A stretch of DNA of 64,000 nt, from positions 186,001 through 250,000 of the forward strand of contig NZ_ASJB01000028.1 of the NCBI RefSeq assembly GCF_000478275.1, written 5' to 3'. The notes under the pieces were generated by a model. That model was not told the origin of the DNA and did not search any database. It saw only the letters and a list, made by a program, of their open reading frames with translations. Positions 8,066 to 16,246 of the stretch are shown one piece after another. The position numbers and the translations under genes were made by a program. The stretch is from Amycolatopsis orientalis DSM 40040 = KCTC 9412 (GTDB lineage: Bacteria > Actinomycetota > Actinomycetes > Mycobacteriales > Pseudonocardiaceae). Each line of letters opens with the position of its first letter. Position 1 is the stretch's first letter.

Positions 8066-9414
8066 TCAGGTTCTCCTTCGGGTCGGGAGGCGAGTTCGCC
8101 CAGCCGGATGGGCTGCGCGATCGGGCGGTGATGCCGTTCGGCACCGCCACAGAGTTCGGCCACGGCGGGGCCGCACATCCGGCCCTGGCACGGACCGAGC
8201 CCGGCACGGGTGCCGAGCTTCAGCGCGTGCGGGCCCGGACAGGCGGGGTCGCGGGCGGCGCGGGTCAGTTCGCCGTACGTGGTTTCCTCGCAGCGGCAGA
8301 CGATCGTGTCCGCACGCAGCCAGCCGGGCCAGGCCGGGCCGATCGGATGCGCGGCGGCGAGCCGTTCGGCGAAGGCCAGCGCCCGGTCTCGGGTGCGGAG
8401 CAGGGCCCGCGACGGAGTCCCGCCCGCGGCAGCGCATCCGGCCACCGCACCTTCGGCGGCGGCGGTGCCCGCTCCGCCGATGCCGGTGATCTCGCCCGCG
8501 GCGAAGACACCGTCCACTGTGGTCCGTTGTTCGCCGTCGACCCGGACGAAGCCACCGTCGAGGACGCAGCCCGCCGCGACGGCCAGTTCGGGCCGCGGGA
8601 CGAATCCGTGCCCGACACAGACCGCGTCGACCTCGTACACCCGCTCGGTGCCGGGAACGAGCGACCAGTCCGCACGCACCCCGGCGGTCACGACCTCGCG
8701 GACCTTGCCGGCGCCGCGTGCTTCGATCACGGCCCGGCCCGGCCGGTACGGAACGCGGTGGCGGGCGAGAGTGACGGCGTAGCGGGCCAGCTCGCCCGCT
8801 TTGCCGGTATGCGCTGCCAGCCGCCACGGACGAGCCGACCATCCTTTTCGGACGGTGGCGAACGGGTTGGCCTCCAGCACGGCGACCACCTCCGCCCCGA
8901 CGCCCAGCAGCGAGTCCGCGACCGGCAGCAGGAACGGTCCGGCCCCGGCCACGAGCACGCGCTTGCCGATCGCGACCCGCTCCCCCTTGGCCAGTGCCTG
9001 CGCCGCGCCCGCGGTGTACACGCCGGGCAGTTCCCAGCCGGGGAACGGCAGGGTGCGGTCATGCGCGCCGGTCGCCAGGATCAGCGCGTCGGGCACCAGG
9101 GTCAGCCGCCGTCGTCCACCGCCGTCGGACTGTCCTCTGAGGACATGAACACGGTTCTCCGCGTGATCGAACGCCCACACGGTGGAACCGGGCCACCACC
9201 GGCAACGCGGATGCGCCAGCAGACGACGGCGCCGCTCGAAGCCCGCCCGGCCGGAGTTCCGCGCCTGGTAGGCCTCGGGCGGCATGCGGTGGTATTGGCC
9301 GCCGGGCGTGTCCGCCTGGTCCAGCACCGTGACCCGGGCGCCCGCCCGCAGCGCGTGCTCGGCCGCCGCCAGCCCGGCCGGTCCGGCACCGACGATCACC
9401 ACCTGCCTGCTCAA
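8062..9414 (-). CDS. FAD/NAD(P)-type oxidoreductase subunit of D-hydroxyproline dehydrogenase
   Basis: 450 residues from a TTG that overlaps the stop of the ferredoxin-like gene (TTGA). The N-terminal FAD site is VVIVGAGPAGLAAAEHAL; a second dinucleotide site, VLVAGAGPFLLPVA, lies mid-protein. The C-terminal 80 residues carry a BFD-like cysteine set (VCRCEE, then GPCQGRMCGP) that should bind a [2Fe-2S] cluster. This is the layout of the large subunit of opine/octopine and D-hydroxyproline dehydrogenases (LhpE-like). It works with the next two subunits to oxidise cis-4-hydroxy-D-proline. Confidence 0.87.
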   Translation of the reverse strand: MSRQVVIVGAGPAGLAAAEHALRAGARVTVLDQADTPGGQYHRMPPEAYQARNSGRAGFERRRRLLAHPRCRWWPGSTVWAFDHAENRVHVLRGQSDGGGRRRLTLVPDALILATGAHDRTLPFPGWELPGVYTAGAAQALAKGERVAIGKRVLVAGAGPFLLPVADSLLGVGAEVVAVLEANPFATVRKGWSARPWRLAAHTGKAGELARYAVTLARHRVPYRPGRAVIEARGAGKVREVVTAGVRADWSLVPGTERVYEVDAVCVGHGFVPRPELAVAAGCVLDGGFVRVDGEQRTTVDGVFAAGEITGIGGAGTAAAEGAVAGCAAAGGTPSRALLRTRDRALAFAERLAAAHPIGPAWPGWLRADTIVCRCEETTYGELTRAARDPACPGPHALKLGTRAGLGPCQGRMCGPAVAELCGGAERHHRPIAQPIRLGELASRPEGEPE

Positions 9415-9677
9415 ACCCTCTCCTCCCGGGTCTGGGTGCGGATCTCGTCGCCGTCGGCGGCCTGGCGAAGGCACGCGCGGACGTCGGGCACGTCGTTGAC
9501 CGTGAGCAGGCAGTCGAAACAGACGCCGATACCGCAGAACACGCCGCGGGGCGCGCCGGAACGGGTGGTGCGCCAGGAGTTCCGACCCGCGGCGAGCAGC
9601 ACGCCCGCCACACTCTGGCCCGCGATCCCGGCCACCGGTTCGCCGTCGACGGTGATCCGGACCGGCCTGCCGCTCAT
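9411..9677 (-). CDS. Small (2Fe-2S)-binding subunit of D-hydroxyproline dehydrogenase
   Basis: 88 residues. The cysteines C48, C53, C56 and C69 (VFCGIGVCFDCLL, then VRACL) have the C-x4-C-x2-C-x12-C spacing of plant-type ferredoxin-like subunits in heterotrimeric opine and hydroxyproline dehydrogenases (LhpF/HcnA type). The true start MSGRPVRI overlaps the stop of the DAO-type subunit gene by 4 nt; the longer open frame upstream is a shadow. It should pass electrons between the two flavin subunits. Confidence 0.88.
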   Translation of the reverse strand: MSGRPVRITVDGEPVAGIAGQSVAGVLLAAGRNSWRTTRSGAPRGVFCGIGVCFDCLLTVNDVPDVRACLRQAADGDEIRTQTREERV

Positions 9678-10852
9678 GCCGCCACCTCCGCCAGTACCGC
9701 CGGACGGTCCACAGTGAACTCTTCGACTTCCATGGCTGGCTCGGTCCCGGTGAGCAGTTCGCGCAACAGCCGCGCGGTGCCGACGCTCAGTCCGATACCG
9801 GCGCCTTCGTGTCCGGTGGCGTGCCACAGGTTCGCCAACCGCGGATCCTCGCCGAGGACCGGGAGGTGATCGTCCACATAGGGCCGGAAACCGCCGTAAG
9901 CCCGCATCACCGCGACGTCGGCGAGCGCCGGGAACAGCCGCAGCGCCTTGACGGCGATGGCACTGAGCACCTCGGGGCGGATGGCGTCGTCGAAGCCCAC
10001 CCGGCGGCGCGACGAACCGATCAGCACGGTGCCGGCCCAGGTCGACTCGACGACAGCGGAAGTTTGCAGGTCACCGGAATCCGCGCCGACCGCGCCGACG
10101 TAATCGGCGTCGTAGACCTTGTGCCGGACGACGCCGGGCATCGGGGTGGTCACCAGTACCTCGCCCCGGCGGGGGCGGACCGCGATCGGGGCACCGAGCC
10201 GCGCGGACACCTGCCCGGCCCACGGGCCCGCGGCGTTGACGACGACGTCGGCCTCGATCCTCCCGCCCGGCACCCGGACACCGGTGATCCGTCCATTCCG
10301 GACGATCGCGCCGACGACCTCGGTCCCGGCGCGCAGCCGGGCGCCGTGGCGCAGCGCGGAACCCAGCAGCGCCAGAGCCGCGCCCGCGGGCTGGACCTGG
10401 GCGTCCTCCGGATAGTGGAAGGCGGCGGTCACCGCCCGGGTCAGCGCGGGTTCCGCGATCGCGAGTTCCTTGGGCGACAACGGTTCCGCGCGGATTCCGG
10501 CAGCGGCCTGCGCCTCGGCGAACGCGGCGAGGGCGCCGGTACCCTCGCCGGTGGTGGCGACCACGATGCCGCCCTTGGGGTCGTATTCGATCGCCGACGC
10601 GGCCGACGCGTCCTCGTCGGCGATCTCGGCGACGACTCGCGGCCACAGAAGGGCCGAAAGCTTGGCGAGTTCGAGTTCGGCGCCGGGTCCCTTGTCCGAG
10701 ACGAGGACGTTGCCCTCCCCGTGCGACGTGGTCCCGCCCGCGGGGTGGCCACGATCCACGACGACGACGTCGAAGCCCGCCCGGCTCAGCTCACGGGCAC
10801 ACGCGGCGCCGATGATGCCCGCCCCGAGGACGACCACACGCGTTCGGTTCAT
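9674..10852 (-). CDS. D-amino-acid-oxidase-like FAD subunit of D-hydroxyproline dehydrogenase
   Basis: 392 residues from the ATG at 10850-10852, which has GGAGGG 4-5 nt upstream; an upstream ATG in frame lacks this. The FAD fingerprint VVVLGAGIIGAACARELS begins at residue 6, and the C-terminal GHEGAGIGLSVGTARLL is the DAO-family flavin loop. It is the probable catalytic (LhpB-like) subunit that oxidises cis-4-hydroxy-D-proline. First gene of a five-gene minus-strand operon in which most genes overlap by 4 nt. A candidate operator for the XRE regulator lies 20 nt upstream of its start. Confidence 0.88.
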   Translation of the reverse strand: MNRTRVVVLGAGIIGAACARELSRAGFDVVVVDRGHPAGGTTSHGEGNVLVSDKGPGAELELAKLSALLWPRVVAEIADEDASAASAIEYDPKGGIVVATTGEGTGALAAFAEAQAAAGIRAEPLSPKELAIAEPALTRAVTAAFHYPEDAQVQPAGAALALLGSALRHGARLRAGTEVVGAIVRNGRITGVRVPGGRIEADVVVNAAGPWAGQVSARLGAPIAVRPRRGEVLVTTPMPGVVRHKVYDADYVGAVGADSGDLQTSAVVESTWAGTVLIGSSRRRVGFDDAIRPEVLSAIAVKALRLFPALADVAVMRAYGGFRPYVDDHLPVLGEDPRLANLWHATGHEGAGIGLSVGTARLLRELLTGTEPAMEVEEFTVDRPAVLAEVAA

Positions 10853-10871
10853 CGACCCTCCGCCGTTCGGT

Positions 10872-10886
10872 AAAGCGAACGATCGG
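10872..10886 (+). promoter_or_regulatory. Candidate operator of the hydroxyproline operon
   Basis: The word AAAGCGAACGATCGG lies between the XRE regulator stop and the first operon gene. It matches AAACCGTACGATCGG (11551-11565) at 13 of 15 positions and the reverse complement of 11571-11585 over AAAGCGAACGAT, both in front of the regulator. Three related words in the only two promoter gaps of this regulon point to binding by the XRE-cupin protein. Confidence 0.55.
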
Positions 10887-10929
10887 AGCGTAGGTTCCAC
10901 CCCGGAAGGGTGTCAATACCCGGCCCCGG

Positions 10930-11529
10930 TCAGCTCTTCAGCACGGGATGTGGCTTGCCGTCGAGCCGCTCGTCCGCGCGGTATTGCAGCAGCAGGACCG
11001 AATGCACCGGCCCCTCCGGAGCGGTGTAGCGATGCGGCTCACGGGCGTCGAAGGCGACGTAATCGCCCGGGCCGACGTCGACGGTCCGGCCCGCCACCTC
11101 GACCCGCAACGAGCCCGACTGCACGATGGTGTGCTCGATCCCGACGTGGCCCTGCGAACGCTGCGGCGCGTCCCCGCGCACCACCTGGTCGTACACCTCG
11201 AAGACGCCGTCACCGGTTTCGATCCGGCGCAGCGGCCGGAGATCCACCCCTTCGCCGCGGAGCACTTCGACGTCGGCCCCGCGCACCACGGTGAGCGCGC
11301 CGCCGGCCCGGTGGTCGAGCAGATCGGAGATCGCCACCTCCAGCACCCTGGAGAGACTGAACACGGTCTCGATGGTCGGATTGCCGCCGCCGGACTCCAG
11401 CTGCGACAGCGTCGCCTTGCCGATACCCGACCGCCGGGCCAGCTCCGACAGCGAAAGCCCCCTCGCCGACCTCGCCGCGCGAAGGTTGACCGCGAGCATG
11501 TCCCGGATCGAAGGCGCCTCGTCCTCCAC
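10930..11529 (-). CDS. XRE family regulator with C-terminal cupin domain
   Basis: 199 residues from GTG 11529, which follows GGGGAGAAG. Residues 12-70 are the helix-turn-helix (LSLSELARRSGIGKATLSQLESGGGNPTIETVFSL, split over two helices); residues about 115-190 are a cupin barrel (HTIVQSGSLRVEVAG, VGPGDYVAFDAREPHRY) that binds a small ligand in this class. It sits 77 nt upstream of the hydroxyproline operon on the same strand and is its likely local regulator, perhaps also of itself. The inducer (hydroxyproline or a pyrroline intermediate) is inference. Confidence 0.9.
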   Translation of the reverse strand: MEDEAPSIRDMLAVNLRAARSARGLSLSELARRSGIGKATLSQLESGGGNPTIETVFSLSRVLEVAISDLLDHRAGGALTVVRGADVEVLRGEGVDLRPLRRIETGDGVFEVYDQVVRGDAPQRSQGHVGIEHTIVQSGSLRVEVAGRTVDVGPGDYVAFDAREPHRYTAPEGPVHSVLLLQYRADERLDGKPHPVLKS

Positions 11530-11550
11530 CGCTTCTCCCCTGCGTTCGTC

Positions 11551-11585
11551 AAACCGTACGATCGGCGGGTGAATCGTTCGCTTTG
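11551..11585. promoter_or_regulatory. Paired candidate operators in front of the XRE regulator
   Basis: AAACCGTACGATCGG at 11551-11565 and, inverted, GAATCGTTCGCTTTG at 11571-11585 form a two-armed site (AAACCGTACGAT / ATCGTTCGCTTT, 10 of 12 matching). The same word lies in front of the hydroxyproline operon at 10872-10886. The site begins 22 nt upstream of the regulator's start codon, the right place for autorepression. Confidence 0.55.
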
Positions 11586-11645
11586 CCGATCGAGTTCGCG
11601 AACATCATGACACGCCTTTCGCCGCGACGGCGGTCCGGTCAAGAA

Positions 11646-11695
11646 GCCTCGTGAGTGGTAATGACGGTTCTAACCGTCATTACCACTCACGAGGC
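11646..11695. repeat. Dispersed palindrome, copy 1 (perfect)
   Basis: Two perfect 24-nt arms with a 2-nt loop (CT). The arm core is GTGAGTGGTAATGACGGTT. It lies 21 nt downstream of the aminopeptidase P stop codon (gene on the minus strand), fitting a 3'-end hairpin or terminator. No target duplication is seen around it. Confidence 0.95.
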
Positions 11696-11716
11696 ACGCG
11701 GCCCGCCCTGACGAAC

Positions 11717-13132
11717 TCAGCCCCTGGCCGCCCGGACCCAGGCGGTGACCTCGTCGGCGGTCGAGGGGAACCCGCCGGAAAGCAGCTCGTGGCCGGATCC
11801 GGTGACCACGACGTTGTCCTCGATCCGGATGCCGAGGCCGCGGAGTTCGGGCGGCACGGTGCGGTCGACGGCGTGGAAGTACAGACCCGGCTCCACCGCG
11901 AGCGCCATGCCTTCGGCGAGCGTCCCCTCGCGGTAGGCGCCGGGGCTCGCGGCCGCGCAGTCGTGGACGTCCAGCCCGAGGAAATGGCCGGTACCGCAGA
12001 CGATGTACCGCCGGTGCTGCTGCCCGTCCGGCGACAGCGCTTCCTCCACCGAGACCGGGAGGAGACCCCAGTCGTGCAACCCCTCCGCGAGCACCCGCAG
12101 CGCCGTCGCCTGGAAAACGCCGTAGTCCCGGCCGGGACGGACCTCGGCCAGCGCCGCGAGATGCGCCTTGTGCACGAGGTCGTACACATCGCGCTGCGCC
12201 GTCGTGAACTCCCCGCCGACAGGGAAGGTCCGGGTGATGTCGGCCGTGTACAAGGACTCCAGCTCGACTCCGGCGTCGAGCAGCAACAGGCTGTCGTCGG
12301 TCACCGGCCCGTCGCAGCGCGTCCAGTGCAGGATCGGCGCGTGCGGCCCGGCCGCGACGATGGAGGTGTAGCCGGGGCCCGTGCCCTCGGTCCGGGCACG
12401 CCGGTCGAAGGTGCCCTGCAGCCAGCGTTCCCCGCCGCCGCGGACGGCCTCGGGCAAGGCGGACAGCACGTCGGCGAACCCGAGGGCGGTGGCGTCGACG
12501 GCGTCGCGCAACTGGCCGATCTCCCAGTCGTCCTTGATCCGGCGCAACTCGGCGAGGACCGTCCGGAGGCGTTCGCTGTGGCCGAAGCCGAATCCGTCGA
12601 GCACGGGGTCGACGCCGGCACCGGTCAGCACACCCGGGTTCCGCCCGCGCAAACCACGCGGAAGGTCTTCCAGGGGACGGCATTCGATGCCGAGCGCCTC
12701 GCCGTACGCGGCGGGTCCGGCGGCGGAGCCGACCCACAACGGGCTGGTGTCCGCGTCGCCCACGAAGTCGGGTTCGTGCGCTTCCGCCGGGCGCGGGACG
12801 TACAGCGTGGCGTGGTGGCTGTCCCCGGCCGGGGTCAGCACCAGGATCGCGCCTTCGCGCTGGCAGCCGGTCAGCCAGACGAAGTCGCTGTCGGCCCGGA
12901 AGCCGTGGAAAGTGTCGTTGGAGCGCACCACGGCACGGCCCGCCGCGAGCGCGATCCGCTGCCCCGGCAGTTCCGCCGACAGCCTGCCGCGATGGGCGGC
13001 CGCGGCCTCGGCGGTGCCCGGCGGCACCTCCACCACGTCGTCGACGGGCTCCCAGCCGTCGCTGATCCAGTTCCGGAACCCCTTGGCGGCCAGCAGCGCG
13101 CGCAGATCCGGCCGGGTTCGGTCGCCGGTCAT
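11717..13132 (-). CDS. Xaa-Pro aminopeptidase (M24B family)
   Basis: 471 residues; ATG 13132 is preceded by GGGGGAG. Residues about 35-170 form the AMP_N domain (YVPRPAEAHEPDFVGD), the rest a pita-bread peptidase domain. All five metal ligands are visible: Asp in LLLLDAGVE, Asp in YTADITRTF, His in GTGHFLGLDVHD, Glu in VEPGLYF and Glu in IRIEDNVV. It removes an N-terminal residue from peptides with proline (and possibly hydroxyproline) in second place, in the cytosol. Being beside the hydroxyproline operon suggests a joint role in using collagen-type peptides. Confidence 0.92.
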   Translation of the reverse strand: MTGDRTRPDLRALLAAKGFRNWISDGWEPVDDVVEVPPGTAEAAAAHRGRLSAELPGQRIALAAGRAVVRSNDTFHGFRADSDFVWLTGCQREGAILVLTPAGDSHHATLYVPRPAEAHEPDFVGDADTSPLWVGSAAGPAAYGEALGIECRPLEDLPRGLRGRNPGVLTGAGVDPVLDGFGFGHSERLRTVLAELRRIKDDWEIGQLRDAVDATALGFADVLSALPEAVRGGGERWLQGTFDRRARTEGTGPGYTSIVAAGPHAPILHWTRCDGPVTDDSLLLLDAGVELESLYTADITRTFPVGGEFTTAQRDVYDLVHKAHLAALAEVRPGRDYGVFQATALRVLAEGLHDWGLLPVSVEEALSPDGQQHRRYIVCGTGHFLGLDVHDCAAASPGAYREGTLAEGMALAVEPGLYFHAVDRTVPPELRGLGIRIEDNVVVTGSGHELLSGGFPSTADEVTAWVRAARG

Positions 13133-13222
13133 CGGCTCCCCCTTCAGATAGTCGGAGTCCTGGCCGTACCTTCACACCGGAAACGGCCCGGCCGTAATGA
13201 CCGGCGGCGATAGACTCCGGCT

Positions 13223-14215
13223 ATGGCCCTGGAGATCCGGCACCTCCGGGCGATCTGCGCGATCGCCGAAGCGGGCAGCCTCTCGCAGGCGGCCGCCGCG
13301 CTGGGCATGTCCCAGCCGTCGCTGACCTCGCTGCTCCAGCGGCTCGAACGGCAGATCGGCGCACCGCTGTTCGTCCGCAGCCACACCGGCGTGACCCCGA
13401 CACCGGTCGGCGAGCAGACGCTCCGCCGCGCGCTGACCCTGCTCGTCGAGTTCGACCGGTTCGAAAGCGATCTCCTCGGCGCGCTGGGCGACGGCCCGGT
13501 CCGGCTCGGATCGTCCCAAATGGACTGTCTGCCCGCGTTCGTCGAGCTGCTGGACGACGCGCTGCCGGGGCTCGACGTGACCGTGTACGTGGAGCCGTCC
13601 AGTTCCGTGCTGGCGCAGGGCCTGGCGCGCGCCACCCTCGACATCGCCGTCATCGCCATGTCGGACGACCAGGAAGTACCACTGGCGAAGCATCTGGGGC
13701 ACCGGGTGCTGTTCTCGTGGGTGCCCGTCTTCGTCGGCCTTCCCGCCCGGCACCGGCTCGCCGGTGCCTCCGAAGTCGACCTGGCCGATCTCGCGGACGA
13801 AGCGTGGATCGGGCCCCCGGGCCCCGAAGACGGCTCGCTGACGTCGTTGCGCGCCGCGACGCATCGCGCCGGGTTCACGCCGCGGATCCGCTTCGAATGC
13901 CCCAACGGCGGCGGACGGCAGCTGATCGCCGCCGGGCAGGCGGTGCAGCTGGTGGAACCGACCGCGCCCGAGCTGCCGGGGATGGTCGTCCGGCCGCTGA
14001 AGGACGATCCCCTGCGGATGCGGCTCGTGCTGGCGTGGCGCAAGGAACGGCTGACCTGGGATCAGGCGGAGAACGTCTATCGCGCGGTGATGACGTCCTA
14101 CACCCGGCACGCGATGGCGTCCACCCCGTTCCGGACCTGGTGGGACCGGCGGCGCGATGCCCAGGCCTGGGACGGTTTGGCGGACTTCTTCCGGGCGGCC
14201 GGCTCGTCCTCGTGA
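13223..14215 (+). CDS. LysR family transcriptional regulator
   Basis: 330 residues. The LysR winged helix is at residues 1-65 (LRAICAIAEAGSLSQAAAALGMSQPSLT in two helices), and the periplasmic-binding-like effector domain covers about 90-300. It is divergent from the aminopeptidase P gene across 90 nt and may control it and/or the FAD-linked oxidase downstream. A TAGACT box at 13211-13216 only 6 nt before the ATG suggests a leaderless transcript. Its stop codon TGA lies inside palindrome copy 2. Confidence 0.9.
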   Translation: MALEIRHLRAICAIAEAGSLSQAAAALGMSQPSLTSLLQRLERQIGAPLFVRSHTGVTPTPVGEQTLRRALTLLVEFDRFESDLLGALGDGPVRLGSSQMDCLPAFVELLDDALPGLDVTVYVEPSSSVLAQGLARATLDIAVIAMSDDQEVPLAKHLGHRVLFSWVPVFVGLPARHRLAGASEVDLADLADEAWIGPPGPEDGSLTSLRAATHRAGFTPRIRFECPNGGGRQLIAAGQAVQLVEPTAPELPGMVVRPLKDDPLRMRLVLAWRKERLTWDQAENVYRAVMTSYTRHAMASTPFRTWWDRRRDAQAWDGLADFFRAAGSSS

Positions 14216-14254
14216 GTGGTAATGACGGTTCTGACCCTCATCGCCCCTCACGAG
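14209..14254. repeat. Dispersed palindrome, copy 2 (one arm decayed)
   Basis: The left arm is intact (core GTGAGTGGTAATGACGGTT, then CT), but the right arm has five mismatches to the consensus over 22 nt. The left arm supplies the TGA stop of the LysR gene (14213-14215). The next gene starts 16 nt after the repeat. Confidence 0.85.
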
Positions 14255-14270
14255 ACCTAGCGTGGGAGCC

Positions 14271-15650
14271 ATGATGATCGATGACCTGGCCGCCGGGCTG
14301 CCGCCGGACCGGCTCGTCCGCGACCCGGACGGCCTGCGGAGCTTCGCCCACGACGAAGCCGAGTGGGCGCCTCACGGCCTCCCCCTCGTAGCGGTCCGGC
14401 CGCACACCGCCGAAGAGGTCCAGACGGTGGTGCGGCTCTGCCTGCGTCATCGCGTCCCGCTCGTCACCCGCGGCGCGGGCACCGGTCTCTCGGGCGGCGC
14501 GAACGCCCTCGACGGCTGCGTCGTCCTGGTCACCGACAAGCTCACCGCGATCAAGGAGATCGACGAACTGGAGCGGATCGCGGTCGTCGAGCCCGGCGTG
14601 GTCAACGACGATCTCGGCGCCGCCTGCGCGGAACGCGGGCTCTGGTATCCGCCGGATCCGGCGAGTTCGCCGTGGTCGACGATCGGCGGCAACGTGGCGA
14701 CCAACGCGGGCGGCGTCTGCTGCGTGAAATACGGCGTCACCCGGGACTACGTACTCGGCCTGCAGGTCGTGACCGGCACCGGCGAACTCGTCCGGCTCGG
14801 CCGCCGCACGGCGAAGGGTGTCGCGGGGTACGACCTCGCCGGGCTGATGGTCGGCTCCGAGGGCACGCTCGGCGTGATCACCGAGATCACCGTCCGGCTG
14901 CGGCCCGCGCGGGCGGCGGAACGGACCGTCGCCGGCTACTTCGACACCACGGTCGCGGCCGGGGAAGCCGCGGCGGCGGTGGCGGCGCGCGGGGTGGTCC
15001 CGTCGGCACTCGAACTCGTCGACAGGCACTGTCTCGCGGCGGTGGACGCGTGGAAGAACATGGGGCTCAGCGCGGACGCCAACGTCGTCCTGCTCGGCCG
15101 CACCGACACCCCCGGCGCGCTGGGCGAACACGAAGCCGCCGTGCTGCTCGAATGTTTCGAGAACGCCGGGGCGACCTGGGCCGCCCAGTCCTCCGACGAG
15201 ACCGAGGCCAACGCGCTGTTCGCCGCACGGCGACTGGCGTACCCGGCGCTCGAACGGCTCGGACCGGTGCTCACCGAGGACGTCTGCGTGCCGACGCGGC
15301 GCGTCCCCGAGATGCTCGCGCGGATCGACGCCGCCGCCCGGCGCCACAACGTGGTGATCGCCAACGTCGCGCACGTGGGCGACGGCAACCTGCACCCGCT
15401 GCTGGTGACGCCACCCGACGACGAGGACGCCCGGAAAGCGGCGCAAGCGGCCTTCGAGGACATCATCTCCGGCGCGCTCGACCTCGGCGGCACGGTCACC
15501 GGCGAGCACGGCGTCGGCCTGCTGAAACAAGCCGGGCTCACCCGCGAACTCGGGCCGGCGGTGCTCGGCCTGCATCGCGCGGTCAAACAGGCGCTCGACC
15601 CGCACGGCATCTTCAACCCCGGCAAGGTCTTCCCCGCGAGTGCCGCCTGA
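14271..15650 (+). CDS. FAD-linked oxidase (glycolate/D-lactate dehydrogenase GlcD type)
   Basis: About 459 residues. The PCMH-type FAD-binding domain is at 35-215 (VPLVTRGAGTGLSGGANALDGCVV, split; DPASSPWSTIGGNVATNAGG), followed by the C-terminal FAD-oxidase domain with NVAHVGDGNLHPLL and TGEHGVGLLK. The family oxidises 2-hydroxy acids and passes electrons to quinone or cytochrome. Starts at ATG 14271 or 14274, with GGGAG close upstream. No iron-sulfur partner (GlcF) is nearby, so it probably acts as a single subunit. Control by the upstream LysR is plausible. Confidence 0.9.
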   Translation: MMIDDLAAGLPPDRLVRDPDGLRSFAHDEAEWAPHGLPLVAVRPHTAEEVQTVVRLCLRHRVPLVTRGAGTGLSGGANALDGCVVLVTDKLTAIKEIDELERIAVVEPGVVNDDLGAACAERGLWYPPDPASSPWSTIGGNVATNAGGVCCVKYGVTRDYVLGLQVVTGTGELVRLGRRTAKGVAGYDLAGLMVGSEGTLGVITEITVRLRPARAAERTVAGYFDTTVAAGEAAAAVAARGVVPSALELVDRHCLAAVDAWKNMGLSADANVVLLGRTDTPGALGEHEAAVLLECFENAGATWAAQSSDETEANALFAARRLAYPALERLGPVLTEDVCVPTRRVPEMLARIDAAARRHNVVIANVAHVGDGNLHPLLVTPPDDEDARKAAQAAFEDIISGALDLGGTVTGEHGVGLLKQAGLTRELGPAVLGLHRAVKQALDPHGIFNPGKVFPASAA

Positions 15651-15752
15651 CGGCCTCCGGCGTTCCGCCAGGAAGACGCCGCTTTCGAACACCCTGTAAC
15701 CAGAGCCCGCCCCGCCGCGATGGACCCGGTACCTGGGGAACGGAGACGGGAG

Positions 15753-15938
15753 ATGATGACGCAACGGCTGTGGCTGGGTCTGGCGGTCGTCTACGCGTGC
15801 ACGGCCGTGGTCCAGCTCTATCTGCTGGCCAGTACCGGTGCCGTCTGGGCGGGCACCCTCACCGCGGTCGGCTTCGTGGCGGCGTTCCTGTGCTCGCTCG
15901 CCGCCAGGAAGGCCACGAAACGGCGTCCGGACTCGTGA
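15753..15938 (+). CDS. Small two-helix membrane protein
   Basis: 61 residues from the tandem ATG at 15753/15756, both close behind GGAGACGGGAG. Two membrane segments are clear: LWLGLAVVYACTAVVQLYLL and VWAGTLTAVGFVAAFLCSL, then a basic tail ending KRRPDS. An upstream in-frame ATG at 15720 lacks a ribosome site. Its stop codon is part of palindrome copy 3. Function unknown. Confidence 0.65.
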   Translation: MMTQRLWLGLAVVYACTAVVQLYLLASTGAVWAGTLTAVGFVAAFLCSLAARKATKRRPDS

Positions 15939-15977
15939 GTGGTAATGACGGTTAGAACCGTCATTACCACTCACGAG
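15932..15977. repeat. Dispersed palindrome, copy 3 (perfect)
   Basis: Perfect 22-nt arms around an AG loop, arm core GTGAGTGGTAATGACGGTT. The TGA at 15936-15938, the stop of the small membrane protein, is part of the left arm. Confidence 0.95.
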
Positions 15978-16246
15978 GCGGCACCGACCTGGGAAAAGGC
16001 GTTGCGTGAGTGACCATGCGCCGTCGTGAATCATGCGGTGTTCACCCGGTGCCGTCTTGCCAGACACGGTGAGCGGCGTACGGTTACGGGTACGTGAGGT
16101 TGAGTCCACCAGCCCGCGCGAACGACCCGCATGTCCGCGGCCCCAGAACTTTTCATCGGGCGACGCGGCGGCGCGTTGACTTGCGCAGCAGTTGTGCAGG
16201 CTTGCCCGTTGTCCGTCTCGTCCCCGGCCATCCGGGAGACCAGCTC
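15978..16246. other. Intergenic stretch before the STAS gene
   Basis: 269 nt without a convincing gene. A reading frame joined to the STAS gene is open from 16094 but has no ribosome site and an unlike, arginine-rich composition, so I treat it as 5' leader. A TTGACT box near 16181 lacks a good partner box. The ribosome site GGGAGA lies at about 16234. Nothing else is seen. Confidence 0.5.
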
